From positions 1-24,271 of the forward strand of contig BFEA01000849.1 in NCBI GenBank assembly GCA_003427395.1: a stretch of DNA of 24,271 nt, given 5' to 3'. A model generated the notes under the pieces. It had not been told where the DNA came from, did no database searches, and was given only the letters and a program-made list of their open reading frames with translations. This DNA comes from Chara braunii. Its lineage: Eukaryota; Streptophyta; Charophyceae; Charales; Characeae. A program made the translations under genes and the position numbers. Below are positions 8,990 to 18,570 of the stretch, piece by piece. Numbering within the stretch: position 1 is the first letter of the stretch; every line of letters starts with the position of its first letter.

Positions 8990-9408
8990 CTGATCAATGG
9001 TCCTCCCAAGCCGTCTCAAATTTGTTAGTTGGAATGTATGCGGTCTCAACGACGANAATGGTATATTTTAAATGCAGTCNAATGTCCTCCTGGTTCCACA
9101 CGCAGGCTGCTCAAGTAATTTGTGTGCAGGAAACTAAGTTGTGCCCCGCCCGGATAACAAAATTGAGAAANAGGTGGTCAGGGCCACAATTCCAGGCCCC
9201 GANAGACGGTACTAAAGGGGGCACAACTATATTGATTCACAGAGACTTGGATGTTGTTATTGTGGACAATTTTACCGATATCAATGGTCGCCGCTCCGCT
9301 ATCGACATGGGCCGGTTCATGAGTTGGTNGCGCCCTGTCGGCACGACTCAATGCGCGGAATATCGAGGAGTTGATGTGGGCAATGGCGATTACGGTCGTG
9401 GCCGATGA
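8986..9408 (+). pseudogene. LINE ORF2 fragment: APE-type endonuclease domain (broken)
   Basis: This domain nicks target DNA to prime reverse transcription of non-LTR retrotransposons. KFVSWNVCGLND near 9016-9051 is the first conserved motif (catalytic Asn), but it lies in a different frame from the ATG at 8986. The main frame resumes near 9055 with MSSWFHTQAAQVICVQETK, whose QET carries the metal-binding Glu, then GGTTILIHRDLD. Two compensating indels, about 9005-9015 and 9050-9058, explain this. Coding ends at TGA 9406-9408 before the later catalytic motifs (the GDFN-like and SDH blocks are absent). No reverse transcriptase follows. Seven ambiguous bases occur in it. Non-functional. Confidence 0.8.
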
Positions 9409-10369
9409 CGCGAGGTTCCATTGGTTTNGTCTGGTGCGGCCATTGACGTGATGCTTCGGCTGAGGGTTCTTCCAACCTTGATAACCTAGGCTAAAGAGGT
9501 TTCTTGCTCCGTGCTTCGTTTATGTGGTATCGTGGGTTGACACNCTAGAGGAAGGGGAGGTTGTCGGGGTGATTAGGATAGTCTTCATGAGATCTTGGGC
9601 ATGGTAGTGGCCCTGCTCCTATGCTCCTACGCAAATCTAGTGGAGGTTGGTTGGGCAGCGAGGGCAAAAAGTGAGGAGCATCTTCTCANGCAGAGTGGGA
9701 GGAGGGAGGCTTGTTACAACCTGGANCGTCAAAAAGAGTTGGCGATTTCAAGCGTTCGTTTGAGCTGGTTCACCGGTTAAAGACACGGAAGCAGGTAGCG
9801 GCGCAATAATGACAGCGGCGATGGAGCAAGAGAATTTCGTGCGAATATGTGTGGNGCTCTTTGCGTCGGCAGCCTTTCCAAATTGATTTCGCTGATTTAA
9901 ATTTTGTATCNCCAACACAATTCGTAGGGATCTGTTCTATATATACGTATCCTTGACTTTCGACTATAATTTGTAAAAGTCCCAAGTAAAGTTCTATCAT
10001 GATTTTCTAATCTTGGAGCCCGAAAACTTCGGAATTCTACTATTATAGCTATAAATTTTGAAGACCCTCTCCGATAATTAGTTTTTTGCTTCTCTTAAAT
10101 TGGTGATACGTGCACATGGTGGGAGCCTGGGAGGCACTGGGAGCTGCCAAACGTTGATTGGCNCAAGGGGCAGGGGAATAATTGTAATAGTCTTACTGTN
10201 GCCCTGCACTTTCTTCAATGGGTTGTTTCTTAAAGATGTAAGGTGTTTGCGGGGGTTATTGCATATTTTTGAAGAGGCCCTGCTCTTCCGAATTGCGATC
10301 GACATTTTGGTAAGTGTGTCATCAATAACTGTAGTCGGCTAGATCGAATCATTCCAGGAGGGCCGAACA
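9409..10369. other. No gene recognised; possible decayed LINE sequence at the start
   Basis: The bases just after 9408 can be read as DARFHWF-like peptides of the kind found between LINE domains, but I cannot follow any reverse transcriptase motif (no FADD). Open frames are short. There are frequent ambiguous bases up to 10200. Confidence 0.4.
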
Positions 10370-10682
10370 GTAAGAAGGGGTTGGGGGGAGCTCTATCTTG
10401 CAGGGGCAGCACAAGGTGGTGGGTGGATGTCTTAAAGAGGGTAGGGGCAGAGTAGGGGGTTGCCCTATTTTGGGGCAGGTGCTGGTGTGTGGGTCAACAT
10501 CAGTCCCAGCGAAGGCAGAAATGGGCAAGGGGCAGGGGGGCATGCTTTAGGTGGGAAATGCGTACTCTTTCGGAAAGGGGGGGTAGACGGTTGGCCCTAT
10601 ATTGAGGCCGAGGGAGAGTGGGTGACTTGCCTCAGTGGAGGCAGTGTAGGGCTGAGGGGGGAAGGGTAGGGGGAGGGAGGGG
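10370..10682 (+). other. G-rich stretch with strong quadruplex potential
   Basis: The plus strand has many runs of three or more G. The densest part, 10649-10682, has six G-runs (3, 6, 3, 5, 3 and 4) separated by one to four bases, well inside the usual G-quadruplex rule. It ends about 180 bases before the family A palindrome at 10866. Confidence 0.75.
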
Positions 10683-10865
10683 TGATCTCTCTCGAAAAAT
10701 TCTAACATCCAGTTTACTGAGTTTAGTATTTCTATCCATTTGGTTTGCCTCTCGAGGAGGTTGTNGGAATAGGGCTATCTGACAAGTCGTAAGTAATCCT
10801 GCGAAGGGTGGTCGAAAATTCGGTGGCCCTCGAAGGCCGATGTTGGAGCAACGTTGTCGGTGCGA

Positions 10866-12200
10866 ATACCCTTACAAGGGTATCCGCCCTGGTTTTTGCA
10901 AGNGACAGAAAATNATTTTGATTTAGAAATTAAGTATACNGCGTGAGGCGCGACTGTGTCTGTAGTTTACGTTAAATGGACGATTGACTAGAGCAGAGAG
11001 TGTGTGGGCGCTCAGGCTTGAGGCGGCGTGATTTTATTTNTTGATGATTGAAGAANNGGTGTGATCGCCGACCAGATTTTTATTTCTGATTAAGCTAGGA
11101 TAAANGAAAAATTGTCTCTTGATTGGTGCGCNTGCCCGTGACCTGTACGTGCGTGCGAAGGACGGCATCGACAACAACGTGATTTTGAAAACGTTCCGGT
11201 AGATTTGTNCGTCGTGCAGCATCNGTTTATCAAGGGTCCGTCAGTACTAGACCTAGCCTGGGGCCNAGCACTATTGGTTATAGTTTTGGATTTTTATCAG
11301 GAAGATTNAGGGATCGAGGCCAAAGGCGACAACATAAGAATAGTGCGGCACGAAGGGACCAAGGGATTGAGGACTCGGCAGGGTCAGTCCCCTTGGTTTT
11401 GCCGCCAGTAGAGTCAGAGTGACGACCAGAATTTTACTAGAGTTTTTTATTATTTATTGTCNTTATTATTTAAATGTATGCTTTGACTTTTTTTTAAGTC
11501 GGACGCGACAATCTTCGTGAAGTGGTNACCACGACAGTCNAGGACCTTGACTACGCGCCTCTTTTGGCGGGCCCGTCCGGGTCCCCGGGTGTTCGGAATG
11601 CTGGTGAAATTCCTCTATCATCCCATCGTTGAAAACGTGAACCGAGGAAGTTTAACATGCATGCGGGTCACAAGAGGTGACTAGCCGCGTGGCGGGCTCT
11701 CTGTGATGTACCAGCTGCCACCGATAGTCTGTTGTGAAGGGTTGGGTATAGGTGTGCCGGTTGGGTACCCGAGAGAGGAGAGCTCTGGTCAAGTAGAGTG
11801 ACCGGAGGGAAGGGCTCGCGGAAGTCGCAGCCACACCGATATGCAGGTTGTCTGTTGGGCTGACACATAGGGGCGGAGGGCTGTTGCACCGTAGTAACTA
11901 AGTTCCTCCGAAGTCTTCTCTGGGTAGTCGGGGCAGCTGAGCAGCGGTGGTGGGAGACCGCACTATAGGCCGCAGTCCATCTCGAGCCTTCCCCACCCCG
12001 GTCTTCAAGTTCTTATCTGGATACTTGCTACCACCACCGAGAGCTGCATCGAGGCCACTTCATCGGGGAGCGTGTTACAGGCCTGCAACAGGCCATACTC
12101 CTGCCTCCGTGGTGGCTAACTGTGTGTGGAATGCCGTTCGGGAACCTAGAGAGGCAGGGGCTCCGCTCACAGTAGGGGGGNCGGAGGAGACTCAGTGGAG
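10866..12200 (+). repeat. Repeat family A, diverged copy (A3)
   Basis: It starts with an 18-bp palindrome (ATACCCTT, AC, AAGGGTAT; 10866-10883), preceded by TTGTCGGTGCGA as in the other copies and followed by TTTTTGCAAG. Homology to A2 and A4 is clear again at 11537-11590: CGACAGTC, GACCTTGA, CGCCTC, GGGCCCGTCCGGGTCC. Beyond that it is weaker: CTGTTGTGAAGGGTTGGGT near 11731 matches CTGTGAGAGGTTTGAGTGT in A4, and ACCTTC/GCCTTCCC blocks follow. The right end is uncertain. Many ambiguous bases, no convincing coding frame. Confidence 0.55.
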
Positions 12201-12510
12201 GGCGTAGCCATACTGGGGCGAAAATCGTTCGGCTGACTTTGTGAATAGGGGCGAAGTTGAACCATCTAATAGTCGGTCCCCATCGAAGTTTTGTTGTCGA
12301 TGCTCATGTGGTTGTAGGGCCCCACGCTACAACGAAACAGACTGGCAGGGGAGAGANGGACAAGAGCGAAAGGCANCGAGGGGAAGGCTGAAACCGAACG
12401 AGGAAAAGAGAGGCGGAGTGAAGACGAAGGAAAGAAAGGGGGAAATTCACCTGGACGTGGGCCCCTCCAGATACATTGGGCGATGGAAATAATGGACATG
12501 GCGGTGTCGT

Positions 12511-13646
12511 ACAAGGGTATTTGGCGTGTTTTCTGCAAGTCACGCAAGTGCGGCCTCACCCGCTCGGCGGTGTGCGCGCGAGAGGAAGCTTAGGTCCTCG
12601 TCAGGGTGAGGGGCGCGCGCAGGGTATTGACGGCGAGGCACAACCATGCGCTACCTGAGCGTGCGCGGTGCCACAGGCCAGAGGGACGCGCGACGTTTAT
12701 TCTTAATTTTTTATTTTATTTAGTATTTACTGCGGTCTAAGGTGTCTANCTCGGTAATTGGTTNTGAGGCCGATATCGGGCGCGGTGGCCGAAACGGCAG
12801 TTAAAGACCTTGAGCTCAACCATCGAGGCTCCGGCGCGACCGAGGCATTGACAGAATCCTGACTGCATGGGAACACGGACCGAGGAGGTCAACGCGCGTG
12901 AAGGTCTGTGGAGGCTTGGCCCACGGCGCGGGAGGAAGCCGTAGTGATGGGGNCCGTGGTCGTGGCTTCCCTTTGCGTTCTTTTGGAGTGCGTCGGTAGC
13001 CTAAAAATGAAAGGGGACTGCAGCCCGAGGTAGGCGAGGGTCGCTGCGGTGCACCGTCCGCCGGCCATGAATTGCTGTGAGAGGTTTGAGTGTGAGTGTG
13101 TCTGTTGGGNCACGTATGGTGGTGAACTATGCTTGGGCGAGAGGCGCCAGTGTAAGACTGCCGCAAAACTAGCTGTGTGGCAGGGCTGTCCTAAGCAACG
13201 GTTCGCATGGGACCTTCCCTCCATGTCGGTTTCAAGGTCTTCACCTGAAGACTGCTGCTAATACCAAGTTCCGTACTGGGACCCGTCTCATTGTGGCTCA
13301 GACTACGGACTGCGCTGGGGGCCCAAGGTGGCAGTGAGCTCTACATAGGCTGAGCCGACCGGGGGAGGGTGTGGCAACAGCCTACCGAACGACATCGGAC
13401 TTGGGGATAGGCGGTAAGAAGTCATGCGGACCAGAGAGTAGTTAGCTCTCCTCTGCCGTCCGCCTTAGGATAGTGGAGCCCGTCCGGCAGTCTTCATCGA
13501 GGCGCTACCGAGCACCGTTAGTTTCAAGGAAAGGATCCGAAGTACAGTCGACGAAGGGAGCGCTGGCAACGAGTAGAATCGGACCACGGTGATCGCTGAG
13601 CGCTGCGCTAGGAGCAAAAAAAGGGCAGGGCGAGGCAGAGCAGTAC
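12511..13646 (+). repeat. Repeat family A, copy A4, containing direct repeat R copy 2
   Basis: The left part (12511-13181) matches the minus strand of 7574-6950; the right part (13182-13646) is 98.9 % identical to 6-470. At the left end only the right arm of the terminal palindrome is present. Compared with A2 a 13-base arm is missing between two TAC triplets, as expected of slippage at a hairpin. Open frames of 111 and 116 codons on the minus strand have counterparts in A2 that differ in frame, so I do not call genes. Confidence 0.8.
13182..13646 (+). repeat. Direct repeat R, copy 2
   Basis: Partner of 6-470 with five substitutions in 465 bases. Past 13646 the sequence passes, within 180 bases, into a minus-strand 177-bp-type array, whereas copy 1 passes into repeat B. 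The sharp end at CAGTAC in both is a junction worth noting. Confidence 0.93.
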
Positions 13647-13820
13647 CGGGCGCTAAGGCAGTAGGAGCGACGGGCAGCAGAAGGGGAAAACGGAGCACCA
13701 CAGAGCGATGAACTGCGGAGGCAGCAAGCAGGGGCCGAACCTGGACGGCAAGTCGTGCTTCGTGCATTCAGACGCGAGCACAGAGGAAAACGAGCATGGC
13801 GGGAGCAAGAAAAAGACAGC

Positions 13821-14260
13821 TCACTCGATTCTCGGTGGAATCGAGTGACGGTGACGGAAGAGACTAAGGTGGGGTTTTAGGAGCCGGCGAGTCCGATTTA
13901 GTAAAGAGTTAGTAAAAGAAAGGTTAGTAGGGAATGGGTTGCGCGGAGTTATGGTAGAGATGGCGATGGGGAGAAGGAGTGGGGAAAAGAAGATGTCGAC
14001 CTCACCTGTTTCTTGATGGAAACGGGTGGGGGAAGATGTTATTCTGATGTCTTAGGATAGGGCGACCTTGAATCTGTAGTTAGTTTGAGTGATAGGTTAG
14101 TAAGATAGGAGTTAGATGAAGAAAGTGCCGCACGGAGCTATGGAGGAACTCAAAACGAAGAAGTGGGAAAAAAGGCATTTCTCACTCGTTAATGGGCGGA
14201 TTTGGGCAAGGGAGGAGTCAAATCGGGGGTTTTGATGCGATGCGAAGCAAAGGGCCGCGC
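13821..14260 (-). repeat. 177-bp-type tandem repeat family, array 2 (inverted)
   Basis: On the minus strand this repeats the plan of 20575-21190. On the plus strand CACTCGATTC...GAATCGAGTG (13823), CCTGTTTCTTGATGGAAACGGG (near 14007) and CTCACTCGTTAATGGGCG (14181) recur about 177-183 bases apart. GGGGTTTT blocks lie at 13872 and 14226, two periods apart. GTTAGTA blocks lie at 13908, 13924 and 14096. The hairpin arms differ between units, CACTCG versus CCTGTTTC, but remain self-complementary. Confidence 0.7.
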
Positions 14261-15293
14261 CAGAATTTCAGTTTGGGGCTTAGAATAGGCGCTGCCAGCG
14301 TGAGAAGCTGCGCGAATTGCCATGGCAGAGTGACGGAAGGAGGAGGTGTTGAGAAAATAGCGAAAGTCCATGATCGCTATCAGTCCTTGGTTGTTTTTGA
14401 CGAGCTAAGTTGCTGCGCTGAGGTTTCCAAGCATCACGAGTTGGTCTCCGATGTCGGATTCTGTTTTGAAAGCTTGGTTTGGGTGCTGCCGCAAACAGGA
14501 GCTGCGCGAGATAGGATTTAGAGCAAACAGTGAGTAATGAACCTTCCCGAATTTTTGGGGAAGATTCATTCTGAATCTGGCCGTGGGGACAACCGGATGC
14601 ATAAAACAAAAGTGAAAAAGGATGTGGGAAGCACGTACCTGGGCGGAGCAGTGGGGATATTTGGCTGAAGTTGAGCGTGCACCTACCTATCTAGCTGGAG
14701 ATTCGTCCCGATCCAGCTCATTCTGCCAGATAGTAAGCAGGGCGGGCAGGCTGGTCGATATGCGAGGTATCTCTCGTTTTCAAGGGAAGAAGCATTCTCA
14801 TTCTGCACATTAGGAGAGTGGTGGGGTGGTAACCGTAGTGCCTCTCATGGTGGTTATGCGGTATCTTATCCCGGTGGCCTTCCTAGCGCTGCGACTCGTT
14901 TCAGCGGTGCCCATTCCGGTGAGCTAGTTCTTTCTTGGCTATGGATCGAACCTAGCCGAACGAAAGGCCAGGTACGTTCATATCACAGCATTCAAACAAA
15001 GGCAGATAGCCACAGCAGGAAGTAGGGGTTAGAAAAGGAAGGAGAACTCACCTGCGTCGGAAGAGGTCAGACCTTGATCGGACGTATGATGGAAGCAGAG
15101 CGACTCTAAGCTACGAAGTTGGGTGCTTACCTGTTGGGTGGTGCGTTGCTCATCCTAACGGCGGAGTAACCTCCCACGAGCTCTCTGCGCGCATAGCTAG
15201 AAATACGGCATATCTGTCCTTTTTCCAACTAAGGAGTCATTAAGTTGGGTTTGGTACTAACGGTCAGATCACAGGCAGCGGCTGCTATTTGCA
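14261..15293. other. No gene recognised
   Basis: GCTGC(G)CGCGAATTG near 14305 and GAGCTGCGCGAGATAG near 14500 are a further degenerate repeat about 190 bases apart, perhaps a continuation of array 2. The overlapping 109-codon open frames at 14192-14609 show no family motif. From 14620 to 15290 nothing stands out. Confidence 0.4.
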
Positions 15294-15315
15294 GAAAGAG
15301 AGAGAGAGAGAGAGA
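15294..15315 (+). repeat. (GA)n microsatellite
   Basis: About ten consecutive AG dinucleotides, ending at GACGCTC. Simple repeat. Confidence 0.9.
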
Positions 15316-16739
15316 CGCTCAGACCAAGAGGCAGGTTTCGATCGCTCCCCGTTACAATACCAGTCACAGCAGCTCATGCTGACAGGTTCCTCATGCACGT
15401 CTCAGTGTGAGCACGTCACACTAGGAACTGTTGTGTCTACAACTACTATGTTGCAACACATTATACGAGGCTGCTGCTGCTTGCTGAGCGCCGTATTTTG
15501 TTGTGGCATACGCTGCAGGTAAATGTAGTTGGCCATACCAGAGAGCAAGACTCATGATCACTTTGCGTACTGGTGGTGGTGGCGAGTGCATGCTGCCCTG
15601 AGCGGTACGACTGCGACATTCACAGTGAGCTTGCTGTGGGTTGCCACTTGTGGCAACAAGGAAAGGTGTTGTTCCTGGGCGTTAACAATTGTTACTGCTA
15701 TTGGACATATACGGCTGCTGTCGAAAACATTAGTTTTGTTGTGTACTTGGACGCAGCTGCGAAGACCGAAATTGCCCTTAAGGAGACTGTTACTACGTTT
15801 TGTTTTCGGAAGCCTGCTGCTATGTAGTGGTGTTGCTGTTCGTGATCCCCACTGGCAGTTGCGAAAATTTGTTGTTACTGCTGCTGCGATAAAACCAGAC
15901 CGTGTAGATTGTGCTTCTACTCAAAACCCGGCCTGCGTGTCTCAGTCGCGGCTTGCACCTTCGAGCGGAGGGGGAGTGCATTAGTCGAGTACTATGTCTC
16001 TAAGCTGTGCAGCCGCAGTCTGAGGTGGGGAAAGGCAATGTATCTAAAAAGGGGAGGTACCATTGCAATTTGGAGGATCGCCAGACTGCTGTCTGTTCCG
16101 CGTCTTGACTACAGTCTGACTGTTATTGGTGCGAGTTTGGAGGGTCACCCGAGGGTCAACAACCAACAGTATGACTTCGGTTTGACTAGCGGCTGGGCGT
16201 ATTGACCATCATTGCGGGGCCCTCGGGCGAGTGAAGGTGTCAAGGCCCTCTCCTGGGAGTTGAGTTTGTCCCCCTCATGTATCTCGAGAGTCTGAAACCC
16301 CTTTACTTCTGCCCTTCTTACTCTCAGTCTAATCCTGGTTACAAGAGAAAGGCGGCGGGCGGGATTGCAACCCGTAGGACCGCAGCAAGGCTCTGTGGGG
16401 AGTCAGCCCACCGATTGCGGGAGCTCTGCCGGAACTCAGGAGGAGTTCTGGAGGCAGGGAACTGAGAGGTAACCATTGTTTTCCTTCTATAGACCCAGTA
16501 TAACCCTTACGTGTATTCATTACTCTGTTTGATTGAGTATGTTGCCTGTCTCCCTATTTTGACTTTCAGTTTGATTTTCAGGACAATATCCAGACTAAGT
16601 AAAGGAATGGTTGTGCAAATTCAGTTTCAGTTTTTGTTGTTTGACTGAAAGCAGATTGTGGGATTGCATCTGGGGGAAGGATGGGAGGAAGGTTTTATTG
16701 CTTGTGTTTGATTGGGTCAACCAAAGGCTGGGAGAGTCT
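15316..16739. other. No gene recognised; longest open frame probably spurious
   Basis: A 151-codon open frame at 15529-15984 has no ATG start (it begins with TTG) and is rich in Leu, Cys and Trp, with many CTGCTG-type repeats. I recognise no domain. A 98-codon frame at 15909-16205 overlaps it. From 16277 to 16465 a 62-codon frame contains GYKRKAAGG, also unrecognised. No ambiguous bases occur in this part. Confidence 0.4.
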
Positions 16740-17445
16740 CCATAAGTTTGGAGGGTCCAGTGCTATGTTTATTTTGGATTGCCTGAAGGACCAGACAGGT
16801 TCCCATAAGTTTGGGTGGTTTGGTTGCTTTGACTTGCGAGGGATGACTGTGATTAACTTTCAAGGGACCAAGCATGTTCCATAAGTTTGGGTGGCTTGGT
16901 CGCCTTGTTTTCTTTGAGTTTCTTTGAGTTTCTTTAGTTTCTGAATGGGGAGGTCTGAGCATGTTCCATAAATTTGGGTGGCTCAACCTCTTCCTGCTTT
17001 TGCTTTAAGAGATGAACCAGGCTGAGGACCAGACAGGTTCCCATAAGTTTGGGTGGTCTTGGTCCAATGTCACGCACATGCTGGAACCAAAAGGATATAG
17101 TTTGGCTATACTTTACTATTATTCTATCTATGAACAGACTAGTCAGACAAGGTTCCATAAGTTTGGGTGGTCTAACTATAGCTTATCACCAACTGAAGAC
17201 AGTACTAATTAAGAGTAAATTTGTGGTATGAAGGGGCAGACTGAATCTTGAGCTAAAGATGATCGGTTCAGTTATATGCTACCTTAAAAGACTAAGTGCA
17301 GAAAATTATATAAATCTTGAATACTTAAATAGTTCAGGGCGACTAGGGTGGCCTAGTCATATGCCCAAAGAAGAGAAAAGTTGTTGTGCCCTATGTTTGT
17401 GTACACTCCATGACTAAGCTAGACATGTTCCATAAGCTTGGGTGG
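16740..17445 (+). repeat. Seven copies of the motif GTTCCATAAGTTTGGGTGG
   Basis: The core CCATAAGTTTGGGTGG starts at 16740, 16803, 16879, 16966, 17041, 17155 and 17430, with at most two changes per copy. Upstream AGACAGGTTC or GCATGTT is often shared too, while the spacers differ. Spacings are 63, 76, 87, 75, 114 and 275 bases. All copies point the same way. This is either an old tandem array of about 75-bp units whose core was kept, or a cluster of binding sites. A small TTTCTTTGAG repeat lies at 16911-16940. Confidence 0.9.
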
Positions 17446-17654
17446 TCTAACTTTATGCCTTATGTAAGCTGGGTATAAAGGGGACAAATCATTGAAAGGT
17501 CATGAATTATTGTTTGATAATGTTGACTTGGGGATGGTGAGAGTAATTACCTTTGCGGGTTGGCTTGCATGTGGTTGAGTGAGATTACTACTTAGTCTGA
17601 GTTTCAATAGTTGCTTTAGATGCTCGCCACGTGCTAGAGCCATAGGAGTTAGTT
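17446..17654. other. AT-rich spacer
   Basis: It separates the seven-copy motif cluster from the 118-bp array. No coding or RNA signal. Confidence 0.5.
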
Positions 17655-18260
17655 TCAATTTCTGCATCTGAGCTAAGTTTATTTTTACTTAGGTCAATTT
17701 CTGCATTTTATGGGATCTTTTATACTTGGTCTTGTATAAATCTTTATTAGATACTTTCTCTACGGAAAGCGCTGCCGAAATTTCTACAAAACCAATGAGT
17801 TAGTCAGATTTTGTATTTTCAAAGTTCAGTTCGTTTGACTTTTATATATGACTTAGTTAAAATCTGGAGAGTCTCATTTTCTAAAGGCAGTGCTGCCCAA
17901 ATTTTTGCTAAATCAGGGAGTTAAACAAAATTGGACCTTGACAAGTCAAAATTGTGAATTTAGTTTTGTATAAATTTTGGTAAGCTACTTTCTTTACGAG
18001 AAGCGACGCTGAAATTTCTGCAAATCTAAGGAGTTAGTCAAAACTTAATTTTTCAAGGTTCAGCTTGTCTGATTTTTATATGTATGGCTTAGTAAAAATT
18101 TGGGAAGTCTCATTTTCTAAAGGGAATGCTGCCAAAATTTTTGCTAATTCAGAGAGTTGAACAAAATTTGACTTTGAAAGGTTGAAGATCATTTTTGTTT
18201 TCATGTTTAGGCTGATATAAATTTTGGAAAGACACGTTCCCTAGGGGAAGTGCTGCAGGC
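17655..18260 (+). repeat. AT-rich satellite-like array, about 118-bp units in A-B-A-B order
   Basis: The landmark GCTGCCNAAATTTYTGC lies at about 17770, 17887, 18006, 18127 and 18249, a spacing of 117-122 bases. Units starting at 17770 and 18006 resemble each other most (GAGTTAGTCA, TTCAGYTYGTYTGA, GAGTCTCATTTTCTAAAGG). Units at 17887 and 18127 also pair (GAGTTRAACAAAATT, TATAAATTTTGG). A partial B-type unit precedes (17655-17769). The structure is a higher-order repeat of about 236 bp. The GC-poor, N-free sequence has no coding frame. Confidence 0.85.
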
Positions 18261-18551
18261 ATTTTCTTAGTTTAGAGGACATCGATTATATTTTGATAGG
18301 GGACGACTCTGGCGATCCACTCTGTATGAGGGAGATTCTGTCATAGGTCTACCTTTCTTTGGGCACTGACTTAGAGATAGACCTAGGCTTGGTTATCAGG
18401 AGAGTCTTGAGTGAGAACGTGTCATGGAGATTTGATCCCCATACATTAACGATTTAGCTTGGACATTGACATGTTGTATGATACAGGCCTTCTTTGAATA
18501 TTCGATCCAGAATTTGGACTAGAATCAGCTTGATCTCACGAGGATCATCTT

Positions 18552-18570
18552 CTGTTATCACTGATAACAG
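18552..18570. other. Perfect 8-bp stem-loop
   Basis: CTGTTATC and GATAACAG flank ACT. It lies about 290 bases beyond the satellite-like array; no terminator or gene context is evident. Confidence 0.6.

Noticed and set aside
12304-12338. Hammerhead-ribozyme-like layout: CTCATGT, a perfect 7-bp stem-loop (12311-12333), then GAAAC
   Set aside because: The core would need CTGATGA; the essential G and the last A are both changed, and stems I and III do not form. Chance or a long-dead copy.
15529-15984. 151-codon open frame, the longest outside the retroelement
   Set aside because: No ATG start, unusual Leu/Trp/Cys-rich composition, no motif, and nothing upstream like a promoter.
18305-18345. GGGGACGACTCTGGCGATCC as a tRNA primer-binding site just after an LTR
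   Set aside because: The preceding bases do not end in CA, and I see no LTR partner or downstream gag in this orientation.
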